Shown: positions 37,126 through 47,747, counted from the stretch's first letter. The stretch is DNA of 64,000 bases from Mangrovimonas sp. ST2L15 (GCF_001280515.1 NZ_LBIQ01000031.1:38896-102895), one strand, 5' to 3'. The notes: generated from the letters alone by a model not told the origin. A program made the numbers and translations.

Positions 37126-39597
37126 TTATTTTTTTGTTGTTACCAATATGCTGGCATCCTTTAATCCATCAGACGACACATTGATTTTAATCTCACCTTC
37201 TTTTTTAGTTGCTTGAACTACCATTAAGCACTTTCCGTTTAATGCTTTATGTGAAGTTCCCTTAAACGATTCATGGTTGGTCGGATCGCCATTAGCTACC
37301 CCAACAATAGCTCCTTCTCCTTCAATTGAGAAATTCAACTGATTTTGAGCTGTTGGAACAAAATTGCCTTCAGCATCCACCACATCTACTGTAATAAATG
37401 ATAAATCCTTACCGTCTGCCGAAATGCTGGTTCTATCTGCCGTTAATTTTACCGTGGCTGGTTCTCCAGCTGTTTTAATTTCTTTTTCTAAAACAACCTG
37501 ACCATCTTTTCTTGAAACCGCTTTTAGAGTTCCTGCTTCAAAAGGAACGCGCCACATAACATGCAAGTCATCTCCTTCTTTTTTCTTAACCCCCTTAGAT
37601 GTTCCATTAACGAACAATTCCACCTCATCGGCATGGTTGAAATAAGCCCAGATATCTACCGAATCTCCTTCTGTGTAATTCCAATGCGGAAAAATGTGAA
37701 GCACATCCTTATCGGTCCACTCGCTTTGGTACATGTAATACACGTCTTTTGGAAAACCAGCCAAATCCACAATACCGAAGTAAGAACTTCTGGATGGCCA
37801 CACATAAGGTGTTGGTTCACCTATGTAATCAAAACCAGTCCAGATATACAATCCTGAAAGGAAATCGTATTTTTTCATGATTTTCCAAGTTTCCTCATGG
37901 GTTGAGCCCCAAGGCGTGCTTACTTGATCGTATGCCGAAACCGTATTTCCAGGATTTCCGCCATCAAAAGGAATATCCCAGCGAACGGGCCACCTTTTTA
38001 TGGTGTCAGATTTGACATCATAATATCCTCTTGTCTGCAAACCAGAAGTGGTTTCTGTCGCAATAAAAGGCTTGTTCGGGAAATTTTGTTGGTGATATGG
38101 AAATGTGTTGTGTGCATAATTATATCCAATTAAATCCAATACCCCAGAAGCTGCTAAAGGATTTAAACTGGCCTTTTCCACGTCAAATTGCGTTGTTACA
38201 TCAGCATTGGGCATATTTACCGGAGGATTCATAGCCACGGTAATAGGTCTCGTGGTATCCAAAGATTGTACAATAGCCTTTAGTTCCTTGGCTGTAGCAA
38301 CCCCTTGTTCATTCCATTGCTCCTGAATCTCATTACCTACACTCCACATAAAAATACTGGGATGGTTACGGTCACGAGTGATGAAATCTTCCAAATCCTT
38401 TTTATGCCACTCTTTCCAAACGGTTGCATAGTCATGCTCTGTTTTGGTATTGTTCCACATATCAAATGATTCATCCATGACGATAAAGCCCATTTGATCA
38501 CATAAATCCAATAATTCAGGAGTGGGTGGATTGTGAGCCGTTCTGATACCATTAACGCCCATCTCTTTCATAATTTGAAGTTGGCGCTCAATGGCTCTAT
38601 AATTGATGGCGGCACCAAGAGGTCCTAAATCGTGGTGCATACATACGCCTTTAATTTTCACTTGTTCTCCATTCAGAATAAATCCTTTTTCTAGGTCAAA
38701 TTGGAATGATCTTATTCCGAAGGTTGTTTTATAAATATCTACAACAGCACCGTCTACCTTAATGTCGGTAACGGCTGTGTAAAGTGTTGGTTGGTCTACA
38801 GACCATAATTTTGGTTTCTCAACGGTTAAGTTTTGAGAAATATTTTTGTTTTCGTTTTGATTGATTGTTACTTCTGAAGTATTAGAAGTTACCGCTCGAC
38901 CACCGTGCAAAATGGTGGTAGTAATTGTAGCAGTTTTTGACTCCTTGTATTGATTGGCAACTTTAATTTCTAAAGCCACCTTAGCTGATTCCTGACTTAC
39001 TTCAGGAGTTGTAATATAAGTTCCCCACGATGCTACATGGAGTTTATCTAAAGATTTTAACCATACATTCCTGTATATACCCGATCCGGAATACCATCTG
39101 GAATTGGGCTGGTTAGAATTATTGGCTTTTACCAATATCTCATTGGTTTCCCCTTCTGGATTTAGAAATGGCGTTAATTCATATTCAAAAGTAATATATC
39201 CATTTGGTCTGTTACCTAAAAAATGCCCATTGATCCAAACGTCACTATCCATATAAACACCATCAAATTGAATAAATAATTGTTTGTTGGTGCTTTCTGT
39301 TTTAAATGATTTTTTATACCATCCCATGCCTCCTGGAAGATAACCTCCTCCTAAATCGGCAGGATTGTCTTGGCTAAATGCCCCTTCAATGCTCCAATCA
39401 TGAGGAAGGTCTAATTTTCTCCAATCTTTAGACTGGGCTGCCTTTAAAGAATCACCTAAGTAAAAAGACCATCCATCAGAAAACGAAATATTTCTTTCTG
39501 AAACTTGATGTAAATCTTGCTTATCAGCACATGAAATGAACAGAAATAAACCGCCCAAAATCACGTATAGTTTAATGTAAGAAAAGGAACTGAACAC
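37126..39597 (-). CDS. GH2 beta-galactosidase, lipoprotein
   Basis: The 823-residue protein has a lipoprotein signal ending in FISC. It has the GH2 order: sugar-binding jelly roll (about 40-200, WYKKSFKTES and RWYSGSGIYRNVWL), Ig-like domain (200-310), barrel (315-600) with acid/base in FMWSVGNEIQEQ and nucleophile in FIATETTSG, then DUF4982-like and Ig-like C-terminal domains ending in VSSDGLKDASILV. It should release terminal beta-galactose from xyloglucan side chains in the periplasm. A 121-base gap with a strong hairpin separates it from the upstream binding-protein gene. Confidence 0.92.
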   Translation of the reverse strand: MFSSFSYIKLYVILGGLFLFISCADKQDLHQVSERNISFSDGWSFYLGDSLKAAQSKDWRKLDLPHDWSIEGAFSQDNPADLGGGYLPGGMGWYKKSFKTESTNKQLFIQFDGVYMDSDVWINGHFLGNRPNGYITFEYELTPFLNPEGETNEILVKANNSNQPNSRWYSGSGIYRNVWLKSLDKLHVASWGTYITTPEVSQESAKVALEIKVANQYKESKTATITTTILHGGRAVTSNTSEVTINQNENKNISQNLTVEKPKLWSVDQPTLYTAVTDIKVDGAVVDIYKTTFGIRSFQFDLEKGFILNGEQVKIKGVCMHHDLGPLGAAINYRAIERQLQIMKEMGVNGIRTAHNPPTPELLDLCDQMGFIVMDESFDMWNNTKTEHDYATVWKEWHKKDLEDFITRDRNHPSIFMWSVGNEIQEQWNEQGVATAKELKAIVQSLDTTRPITVAMNPPVNMPNADVTTQFDVEKASLNPLAASGVLDLIGYNYAHNTFPYHQQNFPNKPFIATETTSGLQTRGYYDVKSDTIKRWPVRWDIPFDGGNPGNTVSAYDQVSTPWGSTHEETWKIMKKYDFLSGLYIWTGFDYIGEPTPYVWPSRSSYFGIVDLAGFPKDVYYMYQSEWTDKDVLHIFPHWNYTEGDSVDIWAYFNHADEVELFVNGTSKGVKKKEGDDLHVMWRVPFEAGTLKAVSRKDGQVVLEKEIKTAGEPATVKLTADRTSISADGKDLSFITVDVVDAEGNFVPTAQNQLNFSIEGEGAIVGVANGDPTNHESFKGTSHKALNGKCLMVVQATKKEGEIKINVSSDGLKDASILVTTKK

Positions 39598-39631
39598 TAT
39601 AAAAATCTTAGTTTTTTAATTGTTTTAAATA

Positions 39632-39664
39632 GGTAAGAAGCAGTTTTTAAGGCTGCTTCTTACC
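39632..39664. terminator. Intercistronic stem-loop between binding-protein and GH2 genes
   Basis: Arms GGTAAGAAGCAG (39632-39643) and CTGCTTCTTACC (39653-39664) are perfectly complementary over 12 bases with a 9-base loop. In the direction of the operon (minus) no T-run follows, so full termination is unlikely; a T-rich tract lies on the plus-strand side. It may instead protect or process the upstream mRNA. Confidence 0.6.
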
Positions 39665-39718
39665 ATTTTTATTTAACAATAACCCTCATTCTATCAAAGG
39701 TTTTAATCTAGAATGAAT

Positions 39719-41626
39719 CTAGTACATGGTTATACTATCAATGGTAGCAGTCACTGCTTCCATATCTGAAATATCTGTACTTAAACCAAGTACGTCAATT
39801 ACAAAAACAATACATCCTTGAGCTGCAGATGGCGCATCATATGTAATGGTGTAAGTTCCATCACCAGTTACCGAAATAAAAGCGCCATCACCATTTGGAT
39901 TCCAGTCGGCATCAGCGAAATACATCTTAGCATCATAGGTTCCAACGGCACCAGAGTTTAATGTAATACCACTTAGGGTAAAAGTGACTTCAATTTGATT
40001 TTGAAATGCTACATCACTTGGATTTAACCCTGGATCATTTACAGTTGCACCATATTCATTATAAAGTTCTAAACGAAGGTTTCCGTTTTCTTCTATATCA
40101 CCTATGACCAATTTTGAATTATCAAAAGGCAAATCGGTAGCGGTACCTCCACCACCTCCACCGCCAGAACCTCCACTAGAGGTATCTGGAACATAATGGA
40201 ATGACAACCACTCATTATTACCCGGATTGTAGCTAGTACCAAACCAAATACCATTGGTTTCAAAACTATCATTGAATGCTTTTACAACCGTTAAGGTATT
40301 GGTGGTTGGTGTCATCCAACTTCCTGCATTTTGAATCAAGGTCGCTCCATCCAAAATAATTTCGGTAAAACCATTGTCCATATTCTCATCAATACTGAAA
40401 CTACCCGTTGTTTGGGTTCCTTCTTGATTTAGAACATAGTTCATACCTCCTCCAAATTGATCAAATCGAATCCAAGAGCTTTCAGAAATGGCCGTCCAAT
40501 CATCATTCCATCCCCAGTTGTAAGAACTGTCTGGGCCTGTTGTCCATCCCATGCAATTGATAATCCAATCTACAGGGTTCCCTGTTGCATCAAGCAACCA
40601 TACTCTACCTGCACCAGCACCACCAGTCAACATATCCAATAATTCTCCATCACTAAATGATGGATCAAAACCTTCATCACATTCAGGTTCTCCTGGATCT
40701 TCTGGAACCCAATTATCTCGGTATTCTTCAGAAATAAAATTATAAACAATCATGGCAGGACCCTCAGAGGAACAAGAACCTATAGCTTCTCTAATAACTC
40801 CAAGCTGCATGGTGTCTTCTGTTAAGGAAAATACCGTGATATTTCCCCAATTACTTGAACAAGTATCATAACCTATATTATGAATCATTTGGGCTCCAGA
40901 CATGGTTAACATGTGGCTATTTAGGTCAAGATAATAGGTCCCCTCCTGAGTACCTAGAGTTGGAATTGTTAAATGATCTACAGTTACAAATGGACCTCCG
41001 TCAAGGCTAAATTCCATATACCCAAAATCAGCTGCATCCATAAGCCATTGGTTACTTGGCCAATCTGGACTCCAATTCCAACAATCATCACCGTAGCAAC
41101 CCGTATCGCCACCATCCCAAGCATTTCCATCTTCTAACCATCCATTCTCTGTTCCATAGAAATATAAAGGGCCTGCAAAATATCTACTAGTGCCTTCAGC
41201 ATCTAAATCCAAATACCATTTTTTTGAATTTCCTACACCACCAGAGATGGCTTCCCAGAGAGGATCACTGATGTACTCAAAATTATCCTCAGTAACCGTT
41301 ATGGTTACTGGCTCAGCTTCCACAATTCCTCCTGCAGTTGCAGCCGAAAATTGAATGGTATATTCTCCCGCAAAGGCATATCTAATAGTATCTTTGGCCT
41401 TATTGGATTTTCCTGTACCATAGTCCCATATAGAAATGGTACCAGGCGTGTTATTGGTTAAAATAACGGTATTACCCCCTTCATCTATAGAATAATCTTG
41501 TACTATAGTAAATTGAAGATCTGAAGGACTTAGTTTCTCCCCTAACTCGTAATCATCATTATTACAAGAGAAAAGAAGAACTAAAATCCCAAGCAAATAA
41601 ATTTTAAATATTTTTTTCATAAACAT
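39719..41626 (-). CDS. Surface glycan-binding lipoprotein (SusE-position)
   Basis: The 635-residue protein has a lipoprotein signal ending in LFSC followed by NNDDYE, a surface-type acidic signal. Residues about 30-110 form a PKD-like domain. Two related domains follow (about 118-315 and 325-490), each opening with a xGGxGxx(K/R)xWxLD pattern and each containing an aromatic-rich middle part (CWNWSPDWPSNQW; SYNWGWNDDW). A Gly-rich linker SSGGSGGGGGGG leads to a C-terminal beta-sandwich. It directly follows susD, the usual site of a non-catalytic glycan-binding protein. The exact domain families are not recognised. Alternative start: Met3. Confidence 0.82.
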   Translation of the reverse strand: MFMKKIFKIYLLGILVLLFSCNNDDYELGEKLSPSDLQFTIVQDYSIDEGGNTVILTNNTPGTISIWDYGTGKSNKAKDTIRYAFAGEYTIQFSAATAGGIVEAEPVTITVTEDNFEYISDPLWEAISGGVGNSKKWYLDLDAEGTSRYFAGPLYFYGTENGWLEDGNAWDGGDTGCYGDDCWNWSPDWPSNQWLMDAADFGYMEFSLDGGPFVTVDHLTIPTLGTQEGTYYLDLNSHMLTMSGAQMIHNIGYDTCSSNWGNITVFSLTEDTMQLGVIREAIGSCSSEGPAMIVYNFISEEYRDNWVPEDPGEPECDEGFDPSFSDGELLDMLTGGAGAGRVWLLDATGNPVDWIINCMGWTTGPDSSYNWGWNDDWTAISESSWIRFDQFGGGMNYVLNQEGTQTTGSFSIDENMDNGFTEIILDGATLIQNAGSWMTPTTNTLTVVKAFNDSFETNGIWFGTSYNPGNNEWLSFHYVPDTSSGGSGGGGGGGTATDLPFDNSKLVIGDIEENGNLRLELYNEYGATVNDPGLNPSDVAFQNQIEVTFTLSGITLNSGAVGTYDAKMYFADADWNPNGDGAFISVTGDGTYTITYDAPSAAQGCIVFVIDVLGLSTDISDMEAVTATIDSITMY

Positions 41627-41645
41627 GTTCTTAATTAGTTATTGT

Positions 41646-43232
41646 TTACCAACCAGCATTTTGCTGTAAAACACCTCCAGATAACGCTATCTGTGAATTA
41701 GGAATTTGAGACAAACCTTGAGTCGCTTCAATTTTAGAGGCAGAAATCGTTTTATCGGTTTCAACACCTCCATTGAGAAGCACTGTACTTTCAGCTATTT
41801 CTGAAGCCGCAGTGCCAACTCCCTGACGCATTAAGTCCCAGTATCTAATCCCTTCTAGAGCAAATTCCAAATGTCTCTCGTTCATTATATTCTGTTGGTT
41901 AGGAGCAATCTGACTAAAGTCATCTCCATAAGCTCTTTGTCTTACCTCATTAAAATAAGTTTGAGCATTAGCACTACCTAGCTCCGCAGCCATTAAAAGG
42001 ACATCGGCATATCTCATTACCGTGTAATCTTGGAATTGTCCAATCATAAAATTCACACCACCAACAAGAACAGCTAAACTACTTCCCTCTTCATCCACCA
42101 TTGGGGCATATTTCTTATTATAATAACCCGTATATTCTCTTTGACCAGCTTGATTATCAAAAGGAACTTCTTCCTCTTCAATGGCAATTATCGTCGATAA
42201 TCTTCTAGAATCGGTATCACTGTAAAGGTCATACAATTTGGAATTTACTGTAACTCCCCAACCATTCCCATAAGGGAAGGAAGAAAATTCTCTCATTCCA
42301 AACATGACCATCCAATGATTTCCATCTGTATTTCCATTATAATCACTAGTGTGGGTATACTTTACAGAGAATACGACTTCTAGGTTATCTTCTCCCGCGT
42401 AATCCGTAGTAGAAGCTGCAGGCCACAATTGTGAAAAATCGGACACCAATCCGTGGCCACTCATTTCAATAACATCTTCAAGATGCTGTAATGCTTCCGC
42501 TGAAGAAACCAACCCTACTAAATCAGGCTGTCCGTAATATCCAGTATAATATAAATAAACACGACCTAACATAGACTTGGCTGCCCAACGGGTTACCCTC
42601 CCATTTTCAACAGCCGAATAGGCTTCTTCTGGAAGATGACTTGCTGCAAATAATAAATCCTGTGCAATCACTGCGTAAACTTCATCTGGATCTGACTGAG
42701 GGATATTTTCTGCAGATGGTTCTGTCAACAATGGAATATTCCCCCAAAGTCTTACCATATCAAAGTACAAGTAAGCTCTTATAAATCTAGCTTCACTTTC
42801 ATAACGCTCTCTCAAAGCATCTTGACCCTCCCAATTGATTTGGTCCATATACTGCAATAAGGTATTAACCCTATTGATTCCTTTATAATAACCAGCCCAA
42901 ACACCGCCTAACAAATTTACGGAACCTGGTGCTCTATTAATATCAAATTCATCCATGGCTTGGTAACCAAACCCATCTGAATTTCCTGTTCCACCAAAAC
43001 AATCATCTGAAAGCACTTCAGAAACCGTGTAAAAACCTTCTGCATAGGCTCCTGTGGCCACTTGCATACCATCATAACATCCTACTAAAGCTGTCCAAGC
43101 ATCCTCGGTAGTTTGATAAAAATTGGAAGTTGTTTGTTCTGTTAATGGTTCGGCGTCCAAGAAATCATCTGAACATCCCATGAAACCAAAAAGGCTCAAA
43201 ACAACAACATATAATCTACTATTCATTTTCAT
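41646..43232 (-). CDS. susD: SusD/RagB-family glycan-binding lipoprotein
   Basis: From the ATG at 43232 the protein has 528 residues; an in-frame ATG at 43256 overlaps the SusC gene and gives a poor signal peptide. The signal ends in FMGC, then SDDFLDAEPLTEQT, the classical SusD start. The family helices follow: WTALVGCYDGMQ, YYKGINRVNTLLQYMD and RFIRAYLYFDMVRLWGNIPL. The C-terminus has the usual NERHLEFALEGIRYWDLMRQG. It caps the SusC channel at the cell surface and binds the oligosaccharide. It lies 10 bases after susC. Confidence 0.96.
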   Translation of the reverse strand: MKMNSRLYVVVLSLFGFMGCSDDFLDAEPLTEQTTSNFYQTTEDAWTALVGCYDGMQVATGAYAEGFYTVSEVLSDDCFGGTGNSDGFGYQAMDEFDINRAPGSVNLLGGVWAGYYKGINRVNTLLQYMDQINWEGQDALRERYESEARFIRAYLYFDMVRLWGNIPLLTEPSAENIPQSDPDEVYAVIAQDLLFAASHLPEEAYSAVENGRVTRWAAKSMLGRVYLYYTGYYGQPDLVGLVSSAEALQHLEDVIEMSGHGLVSDFSQLWPAASTTDYAGEDNLEVVFSVKYTHTSDYNGNTDGNHWMVMFGMREFSSFPYGNGWGVTVNSKLYDLYSDTDSRRLSTIIAIEEEEVPFDNQAGQREYTGYYNKKYAPMVDEEGSSLAVLVGGVNFMIGQFQDYTVMRYADVLLMAAELGSANAQTYFNEVRQRAYGDDFSQIAPNQQNIMNERHLEFALEGIRYWDLMRQGVGTAASEIAESTVLLNGGVETDKTISASKIEATQGLSQIPNSQIALSGGVLQQNAGW

Positions 43233-43242
43233 GCTATTTTTT

Positions 43243-46200
43243 TTAAAATTTAACATTAAGTCCTACCATATAGGTTCGTGGTCGTGGATAGTATCCTACG
43301 TCAACTCCTCTTGAGAATCCTTCACCATACCCTACTTCTGGATCCATACCATTATAATTTGTAAAAGTATAGAGATTTAGCACAGAAGCATAAATTCTCA
43401 ATTGGTCTACAAAGAAGCTTTGAGATTTAACAGCCTTAGCCACATCAAAACCTAAGGTAACTGTACTTATTCTCAAAAAGTCACCATCCTTAACATAGAT
43501 ATCTGAAATTCTGTTATAGTTTCTGTTATCAAGAGTTACTCGGGGTAAGGAATTAGAAGACCCTGGTCCATGCCAACGATCTAAAATTTCAGAAGACCAA
43601 TTTTGGTAACCATTTGATTGATCTCTATAAGATTGAAGTATTTGATTTCCAGCAACACCATTAGCTTGTACATTAAAATCAAAGGCCTTATAATTAGCAC
43701 CTAGTGAGAAACCATATACAAAATCTGGGTTTGGATCTCCAATTTTTGTTTTATCAGCATCACTTATCATTCCGTCCCCATTGTTGTCTACAAAAATCAA
43801 ATCACCTGGTTCCGCATTAGGCATGATAACAGTTCCATCACTTGAAACATAGTTTTGAACATCCTGTTCTGTTTGGAAAACACCAGCAGTTTCATAACCA
43901 TAATAATATCCTAATGGCATCCCATCTTGTGCTCTATAAAAGAATAGGTTATTTGCCCAAAGAGAATTATCTCCTCCTTCTATAATACCATTTCTATTGG
44001 GAATAGATCCTACTTCATTTTTATTGTAAGAGCCATTAACGCTAAAATTGTAACTAAAATCATCGCTCACTGCATTATTGAATGAAATAGCTAGCTCTAC
44101 ACCTGAGTTAACTACACTACCTCCATTAATCCAAGGTGCTTCATCAACTCCAGCTGTATCTAATATAGGAGCTCTAATCAGCCAATCTTTTTGCTCTCTG
44201 CGATACCAATCAAAGTTTACACTTAGCTTAGAGTCAAATAATCTGGCATCAAAACCAAAATCAACCTCTTCTGCAGTTTCCCATTGAAGTGTTTCATTTG
44301 CTAAGTTGACAGGATATGCTCCAGGAACCAAGGCGGCAGCACCTTCTTCGTTTCCAAAAATATAATTGGTATTATTAATTTGAATTCTACTCATATACTG
44401 GAAGGCATCCACGTTTTGGTTTCCGACTTGCCCCCAACTTCCTCTCAGTTTGAAAAAGCTTAACCAATCAGCTTTATCCTGCAGGAACTCTTCTTTAGTA
44501 ACTACCCAACCAGCTGAGAAGGAAGGGAAATATCCCCAACGATACCCGTCAGCAAATCTTGAAGAACCATCAACTCTATAAGTAGCGTTAAGTAATAATT
44601 TTCCTTTGTAATCATAACTTAACCTTCCAAAATAAGACATTCTTTTATCTATATTGTTTGGCCCTCCTGATAGTCCTATAAAAGAACCATCGTTGTTCGT
44701 TGCATTATCTAACCAAGCATGTTCTAAATCGTTAAATACTAAATCAATATTTGACCCACTCATGTAGTGTCCTTCATAATTAAACGCAGACGTACCTGCC
44801 ATGACTGAGAAATTATGATCTTCGGCTAAATCAAAATCGTAAGTCAAAGTATTATCCCAAATTAAGGTTTTACCTTTGTTCATATACTGACTAACTCGTC
44901 TATAATCACTGAAATTATAGGTAGACAATTCATAAATTGGTGTGAATGAATGTCCTTGATTTGCATAATAATCAAGACCTAAACTTGTTCTGAAATTCAG
45001 ACCTTTAAGTAATTCAAAATTGAAATAAACATTTCCAATCAATTTTTGACCGTCGTTTTCATTTTGGTTATTATAAACCATATTAGCGTACGGATTGGAA
45101 ACACCATTCAACCAAGGATCACTTTGTCCATTCGTGTTGTAGTAATTTCCATCTGTATCATACATAGGCACCAATGGATTTACCTGAAAGGCACTTCTTA
45201 AGGAGTTATTATATTGTCCTCCGACGCCTATACCATTGTTATTAATCCAAGCATAACTAAAATTCTCACCAAAGGTTATTCTACCATCATACAATTTATG
45301 TTCAGAGTTAAATCTAAAATTGTAACGCTCGTAATAGGAGTTATCTTTACCTCCTACGATACCTTCTTGGTTTAAATAGGATAAAGAAGATGAATAGCTA
45401 GACGTATCAGAACCTCCAGAAATACCAACTGAATAATTTTCAGTTGTGGCATCTTGAAACATTTCATCCAACCAATCTGTTCCTGTTCCAGCATTAGCAA
45501 TCTGATTATCTGAGAAAATTCTAGCTTGACCAGAATTAATAGAAGCTTCATTCATAATGGTCATGTATTCATAAGAATTCAATAAATCCATTTTTTTAGC
45601 AAGCGTCTGTATTCCGTAGAATTGATCAAAAGTTATTTGGGCTTTACCCTTTTTACCTTTTTTAGTAGTCACTAAAATAACACCGTTTGCTGCCTGAGAT
45701 CCATAAATCGCCGAAGACGCTGCATCTTTCAAAACGGAAATCGTCTCAATATCAGCGTTATTAAGATACGAAATATCATTGGTTAAAACCCCATCTACTA
45801 CATACAAAGGTGAATTGTTACCAATAGTTCCTAAACCTCTAATAGCTACATTTAGACTAGAGCCTGGTTGCCCAGATGTAGAGGTAATCTGAACACCAGC
45901 TGCCTGACCCTGCATTGCTTGTAGTGCGTTAGTCGTACTTTGTTTTTGAAGCGCTTCTCCATCTACCTGAAGATTAGCTCCGGTGGTCAAATCCTTTTTT
46001 TGGACACCATAACCAATAACAACTACTTCTCCTAGAGCCTCAATATTGGCTTCAATTTGAATGGTTAATGTTGTCTGACCATTGACTTCTACATCGAGGG
46101 TTGAATACCCTATGTAGCTTACCTGCAAAACAGCATTTGATGGTACTTCCAAAACGAAGTTTCCATCAAAATCTGTTGAAGTTCCCTTGGTTTGATCTCC

Positions 46201-46371
46201 TCTTAAAATAACCGAAGCACCTGGGACTGGCATGCCATCAGAGGCATCTGTCACTGTACCCGAAACCGTAATATTTTCTTGCGCAAAACCCGTTTGAGAG
46301 CCGAGGACAAAAAAGAATACTACAGCAAAAAAGGTGAAAAACCTTGTAGATTCATAAAATTTACTTCTCAT
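43243..46371 (-). CDS. susC: SusC/RagA-family TonB-dependent transporter
   Basis: The 1042-residue outer-membrane protein has a signal peptide ending in GFAQ, an N-terminal carboxypeptidase-D-like domain (ITVSGTVTDASDGMPVPGAS), a plug with the VVIGYGVQKKDLTTGA and IRGLGTIGNNSPLYVVDGVL signatures, and a beta-barrel ending in the aromatic RTYMVGLNVKF. No signal-transduction (STN) domain is seen, so it is a transporter and not part of a sigma/anti-sigma relay. It should import xyloglucan oligosaccharides with SusD. It starts 46 bases after xylA, in the same direction. Confidence 0.97.
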   Translation of the reverse strand: MRSKFYESTRFFTFFAVVFFFVLGSQTGFAQENITVSGTVTDASDGMPVPGASVILRGDQTKGTSTDFDGNFVLEVPSNAVLQVSYIGYSTLDVEVNGQTTLTIQIEANIEALGEVVVIGYGVQKKDLTTGANLQVDGEALQKQSTTNALQAMQGQAAGVQITSTSGQPGSSLNVAIRGLGTIGNNSPLYVVDGVLTNDISYLNNADIETISVLKDAASSAIYGSQAANGVILVTTKKGKKGKAQITFDQFYGIQTLAKKMDLLNSYEYMTIMNEASINSGQARIFSDNQIANAGTGTDWLDEMFQDATTENYSVGISGGSDTSSYSSSLSYLNQEGIVGGKDNSYYERYNFRFNSEHKLYDGRITFGENFSYAWINNNGIGVGGQYNNSLRSAFQVNPLVPMYDTDGNYYNTNGQSDPWLNGVSNPYANMVYNNQNENDGQKLIGNVYFNFELLKGLNFRTSLGLDYYANQGHSFTPIYELSTYNFSDYRRVSQYMNKGKTLIWDNTLTYDFDLAEDHNFSVMAGTSAFNYEGHYMSGSNIDLVFNDLEHAWLDNATNNDGSFIGLSGGPNNIDKRMSYFGRLSYDYKGKLLLNATYRVDGSSRFADGYRWGYFPSFSAGWVVTKEEFLQDKADWLSFFKLRGSWGQVGNQNVDAFQYMSRIQINNTNYIFGNEEGAAALVPGAYPVNLANETLQWETAEEVDFGFDARLFDSKLSVNFDWYRREQKDWLIRAPILDTAGVDEAPWINGGSVVNSGVELAISFNNAVSDDFSYNFSVNGSYNKNEVGSIPNRNGIIEGGDNSLWANNLFFYRAQDGMPLGYYYGYETAGVFQTEQDVQNYVSSDGTVIMPNAEPGDLIFVDNNGDGMISDADKTKIGDPNPDFVYGFSLGANYKAFDFNVQANGVAGNQILQSYRDQSNGYQNWSSEILDRWHGPGSSNSLPRVTLDNRNYNRISDIYVKDGDFLRISTVTLGFDVAKAVKSQSFFVDQLRIYASVLNLYTFTNYNGMDPEVGYGEGFSRGVDVGYYPRPRTYMVGLNVKF

Positions 46372-46417
46372 AATGAAAAAAGTTAGTTAAATACTTATTG
46401 TTTGAGTTTGAAATAGT

Positions 46418-47743
46418 CTAATAAGCGTTTGCAATGATTTGCTCATACAATTCTTGCCTACCACTTATAATTTTTGGTTCTCCATTGGCTCTGGCAATTT
46501 TACTTAAGTCTTCTAAAGAAAGGTCTCCTTTTTCAAACTTGGCTCCATTACCTGAGTCAAAAGATTCATATCGTTCTTTTCTTAATTTTAAATAGTCCGT
46601 ATTCTTAAGGATTTCGTCAGCACAAATTAATCCTCGCGCAAATACATCCATTCCTGCTATGTGTGCGATAAATTTATCTTCTAAATCGGTTGAATTTCTT
46701 CTCACTTTAGCATCAAAATTGATACCTCCGCCTTGAATACCACCACCTTCTAATATGACTAACATAGCCTGAGTGATTTCATAAACATTGATTGGGAATT
46801 GATCGGTATCCCATCCGTTTTGATAGTCACCTCTATTAGCATCAATACTTCCTAAAAGGCCAGCATCAACAGCTACTTGAAGTTCATGTTGGAAGGTATG
46901 ACCTGCCAAAGTCGCATGGTTTACTTCCAAGTTTAACTTGAAGTCTTCCTGCAATCCATATTTATTAATAAAGCCAATAGAAGTAGCTGCGTCAAAATCA
47001 TATTGATGCTTCGTAGGCTCCATAGGTTTTGGCTCAATCAAGAAAGTTCCTTTAAAACCTTGCTTACGTGCATAATCTCTGCACATAGTTAAAAATCTAG
47101 CCAAATGGTCTTGCTCACGCTTCATATCGGTATTCAAAAGGCTCATGTACCCTTCTCTACCTCCCCAGAACACATAGTTCTGTCCGCCTAATGCAATGGT
47201 TGCATCTATAGCCAATTTTGCTTGTCCACCGGCATACGCCACCACGTCAAAGTTTGGATTGGTAGAAGCACCGTTCATGAATCTCGGATTTGAAAAAAGG
47301 TTTGAAGTACCCCATAACAATTCAATTCCGGTATCCGCTTGTTTTTGTTTCGCATAATCAACCATGTGCTGAATTCTGGTTTCAAACTCAGCTAAAGTTG
47401 GAGCTTCATCTACTAAATCGACATCATGAAAACAATAAAATGGAATACCCAGTTTGCTCATAAATTCAAACCCTGCATCCATTTTTAATCGTGCTCTTTC
47501 TAAAACGTTTTCGGAATTGTCCCAAGAAAAAGTTTCAGTTTGCTTACCAAAAGGATCATCTCCTTTATTACATAGTGTGTGCCAATAAGCCATTGCAAAT
47601 CGCAAATGTTCCTTTAAAGTCTTACCAGCCACCACTCGGTTTTCATCATACCACTTAAAGGCCAAAGGGTTATCGCTCTCTCTGCCTTCATACTTTACAG
47701 CATCGATCCCCTTAAAAAAACTTTGTAACGTTGTTGTATTCAT
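46418..47743 (-). CDS. xylA: Xylose isomerase
   Basis: From the ATG at 47743 the protein has 441 residues, the usual length for the class II enzyme; an upstream in-frame ATG at 47791 lies inside the xylulokinase gene. Signatures are [14 protein letters not shown] with the catalytic His, [36 protein letters not shown] with metal ligands, and [14 protein letters not shown]. The enzyme converts D-xylose to D-xylulose in the cytoplasm. It lies between xylB and susC, four bases after the xylB stop. Confidence 0.98.
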   Translation of the reverse strand: MNTTTLQSFFKGIDAVKYEGRESDNPLAFKWYDENRVVAGKTLKEHLRFAMAYWHTLCNKGDDPFGKQTETFSWDNSENVLERARLKMDAGFEFMSKLGIPFYCFHDVDLVDEAPTLAEFETRIQHMVDYAKQKQADTGIELLWGTSNLFSNPRFMNGASTNPNFDVVAYAGGQAKLAIDATIALGGQNYVFWGGREGYMSLLNTDMKREQDHLARFLTMCRDYARKQGFKGTFLIEPKPMEPTKHQYDFDAATSIGFINKYGLQEDFKLNLEVNHATLAGHTFQHELQVAVDAGLLGSIDANRGDYQNGWDTDQFPINVYEITQAMLVILEGGGIQGGGINFDAKVRRNSTDLEDKFIAHIAGMDVFARGLICADEILKNTDYLKLRKERYESFDSGNGAKFEKGDLSLEDLSKIARANGEPKIISGRQELYEQIIANAY

Positions 47744-47747
47744 AATC

